Source: RYN-230 sp963834705 (GTDB taxonomy: Bacteria; Actinomycetota; Actinomycetes; Streptosporangiales; Streptosporangiaceae). Taken from it: DNA of 64,000 nt. The DNA lies in contig CAWICV010000002.1 of the NCBI GenBank assembly GCA_963834705.1, positions 372,001-436,000 on the forward strand, given 5' to 3'. The stretch's first letter is position 1. Each line of letters opens with the position of its first letter. The translations under genes were made by a program, and so were the position numbers. Below, one piece after another: positions 1 to 8,197 of this stretch. The notes under the pieces were generated by a model. That model searched no databases and was not told the DNA's origin. It saw only the letters and a program-made list of their open reading frames with translations.

Positions 1-410
1 CGGCCGCGCGGCTGGTCCGTGCCACTGGGCGGGCGGGGATCGGCCATTGGCCCTGGCCCGGGGGCACGCCGGTGCGACACACGGCCCCGCTCGGGCGAGC
101 CTGGCGACGCGGCACCTCCCGGCTGCGGCGGTCGCGGCGGCTGCCCGGCACTGGCGTTCGGATAAATTGGGCTGGCTGGTGCGGCACGGTGCCCGCCTGG
201 CCGGGCTGGCTCCTGCGCGGGCCACTCCGGGCCCGGGTCGGCCCGCTGACCAAGAGCAAACAGTGCGGTGCGGCGTGGCGTTCCCGTCCGGGTGTCCGGC
301 GGGCCGCCGTCATCACCCGGATAGCCCATGCGGCGAGCGTATTCGCTACGCGCGGCGAAGCTGGGCCGGACCGGCATTTTTGCCGCCGCGGCCGGTGCGC
401 GCTGATCACT
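1..410. other. Region with no recognised gene, upstream of rplM
   Basis: I see no ORF here that resembles a known protein. The open frames that cross it have arginine- and proline-rich translations of the kind expected from GC-rich shadow frames. In related genomes truA or another ribosomal-operon gene lies further upstream, so this is probably the intergenic space before the rplM promoter. Confidence 0.4.
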
Positions 411-439
411 TTGACCGTGCTACCACGGGCCGGTATCCT
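411..439 (+). promoter_or_regulatory. Promoter of rplM-rpsI
   Basis: TTGACC at 411-416 and TATCCT at 434-439 are separated by 17 nt, close to the primary sigma-factor consensus. Transcription should start near 446, giving a leader of about 123 nt before the rplM start. Confidence 0.7.
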
Positions 440-490
440 TCATGAACGTCCATGTGCGTCCGCATGCCCGGACGCGTCGGACTCCCCACA

Positions 491-543
491 CCCGATCAGC
501 CCGCGCAGCAGGTTGCCTCCGGGTGCGGAGGCCAAGGATCGGG
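491..543 (+). promoter_or_regulatory. Structured leader RNA of rplM
   Basis: A 7-bp outer helix (CCCGATC at 491-497 with GATCGGG at 537-543) encloses a perfect 6-bp hairpin (GCCTCC at 515-520 with GGAGGC at 527-532). It lies in the predicted 5' leader just before rplM. Autoregulatory L13 leaders are known in other bacteria; that this one works that way is inference. Confidence 0.45.
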
Positions 544-568
544 TCCCACCACACGAAGGCTTACCACC

Positions 569-1042
569 GTGCGCACATTCAGTCCCAAGGCCGGCGACAT
601 CCAGCATCAGTGGCACGTCATTGACGCGTCCGATGTGGTTCTCGGCCGGCTGGCCAGCCAGGCGGCCATCCTGCTGCGCGGCAAGCACAAGCCGATCTAT
701 GCGCCGCACGTGGACACCGGCGACTTCGTCATCGTGGTGAACGCCGAGAAGGTCGCGCTGAGCGGCCGCAAGCTGGAGCAGAAGAAGGCCTACCGGCACT
801 CCGGTTATCCGGGCGGCCTGCGTGAGGTGGCCTACATTGACCTGCTGGAGAAGCACCCCGAGCGGGTGATCGAGAAAGCCGTCCGGGGCATGCTGCCGAA
901 GAACTCGCTGGGCCGCAGCATGCTGCGCAAGCTCAAGGTCTATGCCGGGCCGGAGCACCCGCACCAGGCGCAGCAGCCGGTGCCTTACGAGATCACCCAG
1001 GTCGCCCAGACCGACCCCGCGGCGCATGCGGGCAGCCGCTGA
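569..1042 (+). CDS. rplM: 50S ribosomal protein L13
   Basis: Component of the large ribosomal subunit. The 157-residue product carries typical L13 features: the WHVIDA segment near the N-terminus, the LGRLAS motif, and the lysine-rich KAVRGMLPKN segment. The length is slightly above the usual 142-147 residues because of a short C-terminal tail ending AHAGSR. The start is the GTG at 569, where the conserved MRTFSPKAGDIQHQW N-terminus begins, with a weak AAGG about 10 nt upstream. It is followed after 50 nt by rpsI, forming the standard rplM-rpsI operon behind the promoter at 411. Confidence 0.97.
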   Translation: MRTFSPKAGDIQHQWHVIDASDVVLGRLASQAAILLRGKHKPIYAPHVDTGDFVIVVNAEKVALSGRKLEQKKAYRHSGYPGGLREVAYIDLLEKHPERVIEKAVRGMLPKNSLGRSMLRKLKVYAGPEHPHQAQQPVPYEITQVAQTDPAAHAGSR

Positions 1043-1092
1043 CCAGCGGTCGCCCCGCCCGGAACCGATGAGGAAGTACGAGGGAAAGAACC

Positions 1093-1623
1093 GTGGCCGA
1101 GTCCACAGGCACGCAGACGCTCGATGAGGGCGCCGGCGTGGGAACGGCGGAAGACGCCGGGGAGCACGTGTCGGAGTACACCACCGAGACGGCCGCGGAG
1201 GCCGGCGAGCGGCCGGCCGGGCGCAAGCCGGTGGTCACCGGCACCGCGCTCGGCACCGGCCGCCGCAAGGAGGCCATCGCCCGGGTGCGGATCGTGCCCG
1301 GCACCGGGCAGTGGAAGATCAACGACCGCACGCTCGAGGAGTTCTTCCCGAACAAGGTGCACCAGCAGCTGATCAGCGAGCCGTTCGTCAGCCTGGGCGC
1401 GGAGAACCAGTTCGACGTGATCGCGCGGATCACCGGTGGCGGCGTCACCGGCCAGGCCGGCGCGCTGCGGCTGGGCATCTCCCGGGCACTGACCCTGATC
1501 GACCCGGAGAATAGGCTGACGCTGAAGCGGGCTGGCTTCCTGACCCGGGACGCACGGGTCAAGGAACGCAAGAAGTACGGGCTGAAGAAGGCGCGGAAGG
1601 CACCTCAGTACTCCAAGCGCTGA
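1093..1623 (+). CDS. rpsI: 30S ribosomal protein S9
   Basis: Small-subunit ribosomal protein whose C-terminal tail reaches the P-site tRNA. The C-terminal 130 residues carry the S9 hallmarks GTGRRKEAIARVR and the terminal KKARKAPQYSKR. An acidic N-terminal extension of about 45 residues (rich in E, T and A) precedes the conserved core, as in other actinomycetes. The GTG start at 1093 has purine-rich GAGGAAG and GAGGG runs 8-20 nt upstream. Second gene of the rplM operon. Confidence 0.97.
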   Translation: MAESTGTQTLDEGAGVGTAEDAGEHVSEYTTETAAEAGERPAGRKPVVTGTALGTGRRKEAIARVRIVPGTGQWKINDRTLEEFFPNKVHQQLISEPFVSLGAENQFDVIARITGGGVTGQAGALRLGISRALTLIDPENRLTLKRAGFLTRDARVKERKKYGLKKARKAPQYSKR

Positions 1624-1712
1624 CCGCGCAGTCTGCCTTTCCGGTTAACCCCCCGCAGAGGTCTGTTTGGCATGTCCGCGTTGGCTAACTGATCCAGGGG
1701 AGCTGCCTAGCA

Positions 1713-3104
1713 ATGGCCCGGCTGTTCGGAACTGACGGTGTTCGTGGCGTAGCTGGCGAGGATCTGACCAGCCAACTGGCGCTGGACGTGTCCCGGGCCG
1801 CCGCTACCGTGCTGCACGACTCGGGGGCGTTCGAGGCCAAGGAGTCAGCCGGGCGGCGGCCGCTGGCCGTGGTGGGCCGTGATCCGCGGGCGTCCGGTGA
1901 GTTCCTGGAGGCGGCCGTGGCGGCCGGCCTGGCCGGGTCCGGGGTGGACGTACTCCGGCTGGGCGTGATTCCCACGCCCGCGGTGGCGTTCCTGACCCGG
2001 GATCTCGGCGCCGAACTGGGGGTGATGCTGTCGGCCAGCCACAACCCGGCGCCGGACAACGGGATCAAGCTGTTCGGCCACGGCGGCTTCAAGCTGCCGG
2101 ACGCGGTCGAGGACGAGATCGAGGCGCACATCGGCATGCCGCCGCGCCGGCTGGCTGACCTTCCGGCGGGCTTCGGCCGGGTCAGCGACGCGGGCCCGGA
2201 GCGCGACCGGTACACGCAGCACCTGCTGTCTTCGCTGCCTGCGGTGGCTGGCGTGGAAGGTCAGCCGGGTGCGCCGCTGGCCGGGCTGACGGTCGTGGTG
2301 GACTGCGCGCATGGCGCCGCGTCCGAGTTCGCGCCGCGGATGCTGCAGCAGGCCGGGGCCAAGGTCATCGCGATCGGGGCTGAGCCGGACGGGCTGAACA
2401 TCAACGACGGCTGCGGATCCACCCACCTGGACGTGCTGCGCGCCGAGGTGACCAAGCACGGCGCCGACGCCGGCATCGCGCACGACGGCGACGCCGACCG
2501 CTGCCTGGCGGTCAGCGCGGACGGCGCGGTGATCGACGGCGACCAGATCCTGGCCGTGCTGGCCCTCGTTCTGGCCGGGCAGGGGCGGCTGGCCGGGAAC
2601 ACCGTGGTCACCACCGTCATGTCCAACCTCGGCTTCCGCAACGCGATGCAGGACGCCGGGATCACCGTGGTGGAGACCGCGGTCGGCGACCGGTACGTGC
2701 TGGAGGCGATGCGGGCCGGGCAGTTCCGGCTCGGTGGGGAGCAGTCCGGGCACATCATCATGCTCGACCACGCCACCACCGGCGATGGCCTGCTGACCGC
2801 GCTGCACCTGCTGGCTACCGCGGCCCGGCAGGCGCTGCCGCTGGCCGACGTGGCCGCGGTGATGACCCGCTACCCCCAGGTGCTGGTGAACGTGCCGGGG
2901 GTGGACAAGGCCCGGGTCACCGCCTCACCCGAGGTGGCCGCCGCGGTGGCCGCCGCCGAGAAGGAACTCGGCGCCTCCGGCCGGGTACTGGTCCGGCCCA
3001 GCGGCACCGAGCCCGCGGTCCGCGTCATGGTCGAAGCCGTCGAACCCACCCAGGCCCGTCAAGTGGCCGATCGCCTAGCCGCCGCCGTCCTCGACGCCGG
3101 CTGA
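1713..3104 (+). CDS. glmM: Phosphoglucosamine mutase
   Basis: Interconverts glucosamine-6-phosphate and glucosamine-1-phosphate on the way to UDP-GlcNAc and peptidoglycan. The 463-residue product has the family length. The N-terminus LFGTDGVRG, the active-site SASHNP (phosphorylated Ser109), the metal-binding DGDADR near residue 260 and the phosphate-binding RPSGTEP near the C-terminus are all present. The ATG follows GGGGAGCTG. It sits 89 nt after rpsI, the usual actinobacterial position. Confidence 0.97.
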   Translation: MARLFGTDGVRGVAGEDLTSQLALDVSRAAATVLHDSGAFEAKESAGRRPLAVVGRDPRASGEFLEAAVAAGLAGSGVDVLRLGVIPTPAVAFLTRDLGAELGVMLSASHNPAPDNGIKLFGHGGFKLPDAVEDEIEAHIGMPPRRLADLPAGFGRVSDAGPERDRYTQHLLSSLPAVAGVEGQPGAPLAGLTVVVDCAHGAASEFAPRMLQQAGAKVIAIGAEPDGLNINDGCGSTHLDVLRAEVTKHGADAGIAHDGDADRCLAVSADGAVIDGDQILAVLALVLAGQGRLAGNTVVTTVMSNLGFRNAMQDAGITVVETAVGDRYVLEAMRAGQFRLGGEQSGHIIMLDHATTGDGLLTALHLLATAARQALPLADVAAVMTRYPQVLVNVPGVDKARVTASPEVAAAVAAAEKELGASGRVLVRPSGTEPAVRVMVEAVEPTQARQVADRLAAAVLDAG

Positions 3105-3307
3105 CCCAGCGGCCAACTCCACTCGCCTGGCCTGACTCGCCAGCCCCATCAGGCACATCGATCACGCGCTGCGGCGACTCGTCACGGCTCTGGTGCGCTC
3201 GCCCGTCCGTTTGTCCCGGTTCTGGCGAACCAGATCCGTGAAAAGTGGCCAGCCGCGGCGCCGGGCCGGTGGCGGCCGGGCGCGCTGGGACGTGACAGGG
3301 TGGGCTC

Positions 3308-3658
3308 GTGATCGTCGGCATCGGGGTTGACTTGGTGGAAACCGCGCGGGTGTGGGTGGCGCTGCAGCGAACCCCGGCGCTGGCCGCACGGCTGTTCGCT
3401 GAGAGCGAACGCGGTGGCCGGCCGGAGTCGCTGGCCGCCAGCTTCGCGGCCAAGGAGGCGGTAGCCAAGGCGCTCGGCGCCCCTCCCGGGTTGCGCTGGA
3501 CCGACGTCGCCGTGTTCCGCGACGCGGACGGCCGCCCCGGGCTGCTGGTCACCGGCACGGTGGCCGCGCTGGCCCGGCAGCACGGGGTGCGCTGCTGGCA
3601 TGTGTCGCTCAGTCATGATTCCGGGATGAGCATCGCGATGGTGGTGGCCGAAGGATGA
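3308..3658 (+). CDS. acpS: Holo-[acyl-carrier-protein] synthase
   Basis: Transfers the 4'-phosphopantetheine arm of CoA to ACP. The product is 116 residues, normal for AcpS. The N-terminal GIGVDLVE motif with the Mg-binding Asp and the FAAKEAVAKAL helix with the second metal-binding Glu are intact, and SLSHD near the C-terminus fits the family. GTG start at 3308. Its TGA overlaps the ATG of nnrD (ATGA at 3655-3658), which indicates translational coupling. Confidence 0.95.
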   Translation: MIVGIGVDLVETARVWVALQRTPALAARLFAESERGGRPESLAASFAAKEAVAKALGAPPGLRWTDVAVFRDADGRPGLLVTGTVAALARQHGVRCWHVSLSHDSGMSIAMVVAEG

Positions 3659-5214
3659 GGAACGCGCATGACGTAGCCACGGTCCGGGCGGCGGAGCAGA
3701 GCCTGATGGCTCAGCTGCCGCCGGGCACGCTGATGCAGCGGGCCGCGGCCGGCCTGGCCGCGGTGTGCGCGGGACTGACCGGGACGGTATCCGGGTCACG
3801 GGTGGTGGTGCTGGCGGGCAGCGGCGACAACGGCGGGGACGCGCTGTACGCGGCGGCCCGGCTGGCCGCCCGGGGTGCGTCGGTGCTCGCGGTCCGGGCC
3901 GCGGCCAAGATCCACGAGGCGGGTGCCGCGGCGCTCATCGCGGCCGGTGGCCGGGTGGCTGAGGCAGCTGACTCCGGTGTGCCGGGCGCGCTCGCCGCGG
4001 CCGACCTGATCCTGGACGGCCTGCTCGGCATCGGCGGGCGGGGCGGGCTGCGCGAGCCGCAGGCGACGCTGGCCGGGCTGGCCGCCGGGTCCAGGGCGGT
4101 GGTGGTGGCGGTGGACCTGCCCAGCGGGGTGGACGCGGATACCGGCGTGGTCGTCGGGGCGGCTATCCGGGCCGACGTGACGGTGACGTTCGGCACGGTC
4201 AAGCCCGGGCTGCTGGTGGGCCCGGGGGCGGGCTACGCCGGGGTGGTGGAACTCATCGATATCGGCCTGGCGCCGTTCCTCGGCCCGCCGGACCTCATCG
4301 CGCTGCAAGCGGCCGATGTCGGCGCGGCGCTGCCCCGGCCGCCGGCCGACTCGGACAAGTACCGCCGCGGCGTGGTCGGCCTGGTGGCCGGCAGCCAGCG
4401 GTATACCGGGGCGGCCGCGCTGGCCACCGGCGGCGCGCTGCGCGGCGGGGCCGGGATGGTCCGGTTGGTCTCGGCCGAGCACGCGGTGGCCGTGGTGCGG
4501 GTGCTGTGGCCGGAGGCGGTGATCACGGTGACCGGACCGGACCGGCCGGCCAGCCAGGACATCCCTACCGCTGGGCGGGTCCAGGCCTGGGTGGCCGGGC
4601 CGGGCATGGGCACCGACGACGACGCACGGGAACGGCTGGCCGCGGTGCTGGCCAGCGACGTGCCGGTGCTGGTGGACGCGGACGGGCTGACCTTGCTGGC
4701 GGCCGACCGCGGGCTGCTGGACCGGGCCGCGCCGACCCTGCTCACCCCGCACGCGGGGGAACTGGGCCGGCTGCTCGGGGCGGACCCGGCCGACATCGAG
4801 GCCCGCCGCCTGGAGCACGCCCGGCGGGCGGCTGCCGAACTGGGCGCCACCGTGCTGCTGAAAGGGTCCACCACGGTGATCGCGTCGCCCGGCGGCGGCC
4901 CGGTGTGGGCCAACCTCACTGGGACGTCGTGGCTGGCCACGGCGGGCACCGGGGACGTGCTGTCCGGGCTGGCCGGTGCTTTGCTGGCCCAGGGCCTGCC
5001 GCCTGGCGAGGCGGCAGCGGGTGCGGCCTATTTGCATGGCCTGGCCGCCCGGCTGGCCGCAGGCGGTGCCGGGACCCGGCCCGGGCTGGCCCGGCCTGCC
5101 CAGGCGGTGTCCGGGGGGGCAGCGGTGGGCGGTGCGGAGGCCCCGATCGCGGCGGCGGATGTGATCGGCGCGCTGCCCGACGCGATCCGCGCGGTCCGGG
5201 GGCAGGCGCCCTGA
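3655..5214 (+). CDS. nnrD: Bifunctional NAD(P)H-hydrate epimerase / ADP-dependent dehydratase
   Basis: Repairs hydrated NAD(P)H. The 519-residue product fuses two enzymes. Residues 1 to about 215 are the YjeF_N epimerase, with GSGDNGGDAL for ligand binding and VDLPSGVD. Residues from about 230 are the carbohydrate-kinase-like dehydratase, with KGSTTVI and the nucleotide-binding TAGTGDVLSG around residue 432. The fusion is common in actinobacteria. ATGA overlap with acpS upstream; alr follows after 41 nt. Confidence 0.95.
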   Translation: MRNAHDVATVRAAEQSLMAQLPPGTLMQRAAAGLAAVCAGLTGTVSGSRVVVLAGSGDNGGDALYAAARLAARGASVLAVRAAAKIHEAGAAALIAAGGRVAEAADSGVPGALAAADLILDGLLGIGGRGGLREPQATLAGLAAGSRAVVVAVDLPSGVDADTGVVVGAAIRADVTVTFGTVKPGLLVGPGAGYAGVVELIDIGLAPFLGPPDLIALQAADVGAALPRPPADSDKYRRGVVGLVAGSQRYTGAAALATGGALRGGAGMVRLVSAEHAVAVVRVLWPEAVITVTGPDRPASQDIPTAGRVQAWVAGPGMGTDDDARERLAAVLASDVPVLVDADGLTLLAADRGLLDRAAPTLLTPHAGELGRLLGADPADIEARRLEHARRAAAELGATVLLKGSTTVIASPGGGPVWANLTGTSWLATAGTGDVLSGLAGALLAQGLPPGEAAAGAAYLHGLAARLAAGGAGTRPGLARPAQAVSGGAAVGGAEAPIAAADVIGALPDAIRAVRGQAP

Positions 5215-5255
5215 CCTGCCCCGGCACCAGCGGCGTGCTGGCAAACTGGGGCGTC

Positions 5256-6377
5256 ATGGACGCTCCCGCGGAAGCAGTCGTTGATCTGGCCGCTATCTCT
5301 GCCAACGTGGCGGCGCTGCGCAGCCGGATCAGCGGGCCGCAGTTGATGGCCGTGGTCAAGGCGGACGGCTACGGGCACGGCATGCTGCCCGCGGCCCGGG
5401 CGGCGCTGGCGGGTGGCGCCCAGTGGCTGGGTGTGGTGCACGCGTCCGAAGCGCTGGCGCTGCGCCAGGACGGCATCACCAGCCGGGTGCTGGCGCTGAC
5501 CGGCGTGCCCGGCGCGGCGCACGAGGCGGCGGTCCGGGCCGGCGTCGATCTGTCCGCGGACTCGGTGCCGCTGCTCACCGAGATCGCGGCGGCCGCCGCC
5601 GCCGCTGGGCAGCCCGCCCGGGTGCACCTCAAGGCCGACACCGGGATGGCCCGGGGCGGCGCGACGCCGGCTGACTGGCCCGAACTGGTGGCCGCCGCGC
5701 TGGCCGCACAGGCCGCCGGGACCGTCACGGTCGCCGGGATATGGTCCCATCTGGCCTGCGCGGACATCCCCGGTCATCCGTCCGTCAACGAACAGCTGGC
5801 CCGGTTCACCAAGGCCGTCGGGCAGGCCGAGGCGGCGGGCGCCCGGCCTGAGGTACGGCATCTGGCCAATACGGCGGCCGCGATCACCCGCCCGGACACC
5901 TGGTTCGACCTGGTCCGGCCGGGCGGGGCGGTGTACGGGCTGGCCACCCTGCCGGGGGGCGCCCCGGGCTGGCTCCGGCCCGCTATGACGGTGCGGACCC
6001 GGCTGGTGCTGGCCAAGCGGGTGCCGGCCGGCACCCCGGTGTCCTACGGCCACCGCTACACCACCCAGGGCGAGAGCACGCTGGGGCTGATCCCGGTCGG
6101 CTACGCGGAGGGCATCCCGCGGCAGGCGTCTGGTGTGGTCGAGGTCCAGGCGCGCGGCCGGCGCTGGCGGATCGCGGGCACCGTGTGCATGGACCTGTCG
6201 GTGCTCGACTTCGCGGCGGAACCGGCCGCGGCCGGTGACGAGGTGGTGCTGTTCGGCCCGGGCGACGCGGGCGAGCCCACCGCCCAGGAGTGGGCGGACG
6301 CGCTCGGCACGGTGTCTTACGAGGTCGTCACCAACTTCGCCGGGCTGCTGCCCCGAACCTACTGTGGAGTAGCATAG
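5256..6377 (+). CDS. alr: Alanine racemase
   Basis: PLP-dependent enzyme that makes D-alanine for peptidoglycan. The 373-residue product starts at ATG 5256. Lys35 in AVVKADGYGHG is the PLP Schiff-base lysine, the catalytic tyrosine lies in SYGHRYTT near residue 263, and the VGYAEG and GTVCMDLS motifs follow. The same frame stays open far upstream inside nnrD, but homology begins only at 5256. A CAAACT hexamer 8 nt before the ATG could be a leaderless -10, though it fits worse than others in this window. Confidence 0.96.
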   Translation: MDAPAEAVVDLAAISANVAALRSRISGPQLMAVVKADGYGHGMLPAARAALAGGAQWLGVVHASEALALRQDGITSRVLALTGVPGAAHEAAVRAGVDLSADSVPLLTEIAAAAAAAGQPARVHLKADTGMARGGATPADWPELVAAALAAQAAGTVTVAGIWSHLACADIPGHPSVNEQLARFTKAVGQAEAAGARPEVRHLANTAAAITRPDTWFDLVRPGGAVYGLATLPGGAPGWLRPAMTVRTRLVLAKRVPAGTPVSYGHRYTTQGESTLGLIPVGYAEGIPRQASGVVEVQARGRRWRIAGTVCMDLSVLDFAAEPAAAGDEVVLFGPGDAGEPTAQEWADALGTVSYEVVTNFAGLLPRTYCGVA

Positions 6378-6397
6378 GCCCAGGACCAGGAGGTGCG

Positions 6398-7513
6398 ATG
6401 GCGCCCTGGCGGCGGATCACCGGAGTAGCCGGGCTGGCGGCCGGCGCCGTGGCGGCCGGTGCCGGGGCCGTAGTCGCGGCCGAGCGGATCGCCATCGGCC
6501 GGGCCCAGCTGCTGCGGGACAACTCCACGCCGGAGAACTTCGGCGGGCTGCGCGGCCGGGCGCTGACCGTGCTGGCCGACGACGGCGTCCCGTTGCACGT
6601 GGAGATCGACGACCCACCCCCGGACCCGGCCAACGGCACCGCGGCAGGCGGGGCCGGCGCGCCGGTCACCATCGTGTTCTGCCACGGCTACACGCTGAAC
6701 CAGGACTGCTGGCACTTCCAGCGCCGTGACCTGCGCGGTCACCGGCTGGTGTTCTGGGATCAGCGGGACCATGGCCGGTCCGGCCGGTCCCCGGGCGGCG
6801 CGGCGAGCATCGGCCAGCTGGGCGCCGACCTGAGCCGGGTAATCGCGGCGGTGGCGCCGGGCGACATGCCGGTGATCCTGGCCGGCCACTCGATGGGCGG
6901 GATGACCATCATGGCGCTGGCCGGGCAGCAGCCCGAGTTGTTCGGCACGAAGGTCATCGGCGTGGCGCTGATCTCCACCACGGCCAGCGGCCTGGACCGG
7001 GGCAGCCCGTGGATGCCCGGGCCGGCCCGGCCGGTGCTGCGCCGGGCGCTGCCGGTGGTGCTGCGCGGCGCGGCCACCGGGTACCGGGCCGTGCTGGTGG
7101 AACAGGGCCGCCGGGTGGCCAGCGACGTCTCGTTCCTGAGCACCCGGTTCATCGGCTTCGGCGACCCGAAGGTGAACCCGGCCACGGTCAACTTCCTGGA
7201 GCAGATGATCAGGGAGACGCCGATCAAGGTGATCGCGGCGTTCAGCGAGGCGCTGTACGCCTGTGACCTGCGCGGCACGCTGGCCACGCTGGGCGCGGTG
7301 CCGGTGCTGGTGCTGACCGGCGAGAAGGACCGGCTGATCTCCCCGTCGCTGGGGCTGGAACTGGCGGCGGAGATCCCACGGGCCGAACTGGTCCTGGTAC
7401 CGGGCGCCGGGCACGCCCTTATCCTGGAGGACCCAGCGGTGGTCAACGAGGCGATCACCCGGCTGATCGCCCGCGCCGAGGCCGGCCGCGGCGCGCGGCA
7501 GCGGTCCGCCTGA
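6398..7513 (+). CDS. Alpha/beta-fold hydrolase
   Basis: Predicted serine hydrolase of unknown substrate, 371 residues. The first 30 residues (APWRRITGVAGLAAGAVAAG) form a hydrophobic stretch, a likely signal or anchor. The oxyanion segment CHGYTLN near residue 95, the nucleophile elbow GHSMGG near 165, the acid in LTGEKDRLISP, and the catalytic His in GAGHALILE are visible. The ATG at 6398 has an AGGAGGT Shine-Dalgarno. Alpha/beta hydrolases of this type lie between alr and tsaE in many actinomycetes, so it is likely cotranscribed with the cluster. Confidence 0.85.
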   Translation: MAPWRRITGVAGLAAGAVAAGAGAVVAAERIAIGRAQLLRDNSTPENFGGLRGRALTVLADDGVPLHVEIDDPPPDPANGTAAGGAGAPVTIVFCHGYTLNQDCWHFQRRDLRGHRLVFWDQRDHGRSGRSPGGAASIGQLGADLSRVIAAVAPGDMPVILAGHSMGGMTIMALAGQQPELFGTKVIGVALISTTASGLDRGSPWMPGPARPVLRRALPVVLRGAATGYRAVLVEQGRRVASDVSFLSTRFIGFGDPKVNPATVNFLEQMIRETPIKVIAAFSEALYACDLRGTLATLGAVPVLVLTGEKDRLISPSLGLELAAEIPRAELVLVPGAGHALILEDPAVVNEAITRLIARAEAGRGARQRSA

Positions 7514-7578
7514 CCGGGCGAGGCGCTGGGACTCAGCGCGCCAGAGAACTCAGGGCAAGAGAAGGCAGGTATCGACCC

Positions 7579-8085
7579 GTGCCTGGTGACCGCATCGAGG
7601 TGCCTACCGCGGCGGATATGCACGAGCTGGGCCGGCGGCTCGGTGCCATGCTCCGGGCTGGTGACCTGGTGGTGCTCAGCGGCCCGCTCGGCGCCGGAAA
7701 GACCACCCTGGTCCAGGGCATGGGGGACGGCCTGAACGTGCGCGGGCCGGTGACCTCGCCGACGTTCGTGATCGCCCGGGTGCACCCCGCGCTGGCCGGC
7801 GGCCCGGGGCTGGTGCACGTGGACGCCTACCGGCTGGGCAGCGTGGCCGAGGTGGACGATCTGGACCTGGACGCCTCGCTGGACGACTGCGTGACTGTGG
7901 TCGAGTGGGGTGAGGGCCTGGTCGAAGGACTGGCCACGGACCGGCTCGACATCAGCATCGAGATGAGCCCGGCGGGTGCGGACCGCGACTGGCGAACGGT
8001 CGGTATGACCGGTATTGGGCAACGCTGGGAGTCCGTTGCAGAATCCGTGCGTTGTGGCCTACCCGTAACTCCCAAGGCCATATAG
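7579..8085 (+). CDS. tsaE: tRNA (adenosine(37)-N6)-threonylcarbamoyltransferase complex ATPase
   Basis: ATPase that cycles the TsaB-TsaD complex in t6A37 synthesis. The 168-residue product has the Walker A GPLGAGKTTL at residues 35-44, the TSPTF motif, the HVDAYRL segment and the VEWGE motif, all diagnostic for TsaE. GTG start at 7579. tsaB and tsaD follow about 1.2-2.4 kb downstream, with one membrane-protein gene and a hairpin in between. Confidence 0.95.
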   Translation: MPGDRIEVPTAADMHELGRRLGAMLRAGDLVVLSGPLGAGKTTLVQGMGDGLNVRGPVTSPTFVIARVHPALAGGPGLVHVDAYRLGSVAEVDDLDLDASLDDCVTVVEWGEGLVEGLATDRLDISIEMSPAGADRDWRTVGMTGIGQRWESVAESVRCGLPVTPKAI

Positions 8086-8099
8086 TTTCGCTCGTCCCC

Positions 8100-8166
8100 G
8101 CATTGCCGAGACCGGCTCGCCCGTCCCGCGCCGGTGTCCCGGCAATGCCTCCCCGCGTCGTTTTTT
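8100..8166 (+). terminator. Candidate Rho-independent terminator after tsaE
   Basis: A 9-bp perfect stem (GCATTGCCG at 8100-8108 with CGGCAATGC at 8140-8148) extends inward with GACCGG/CCGGTGTC. A run of six T lies at 8161-8166, 12 nt after the stem, so the U-tract is further away than ideal. It falls in the gap between tsaE and the next gene. Confidence 0.55.
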
Positions 8167-8197
8167 AACGGTCTGATCCCTTTCCCGGAGGCGCGCC

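Noticed and set aside
4506..5255. Upstream extension of alr into nnrD
   Set aside because: The open frame is glycine/arginine-rich shadow sequence; alanine racemase homology begins at ATG 5256.
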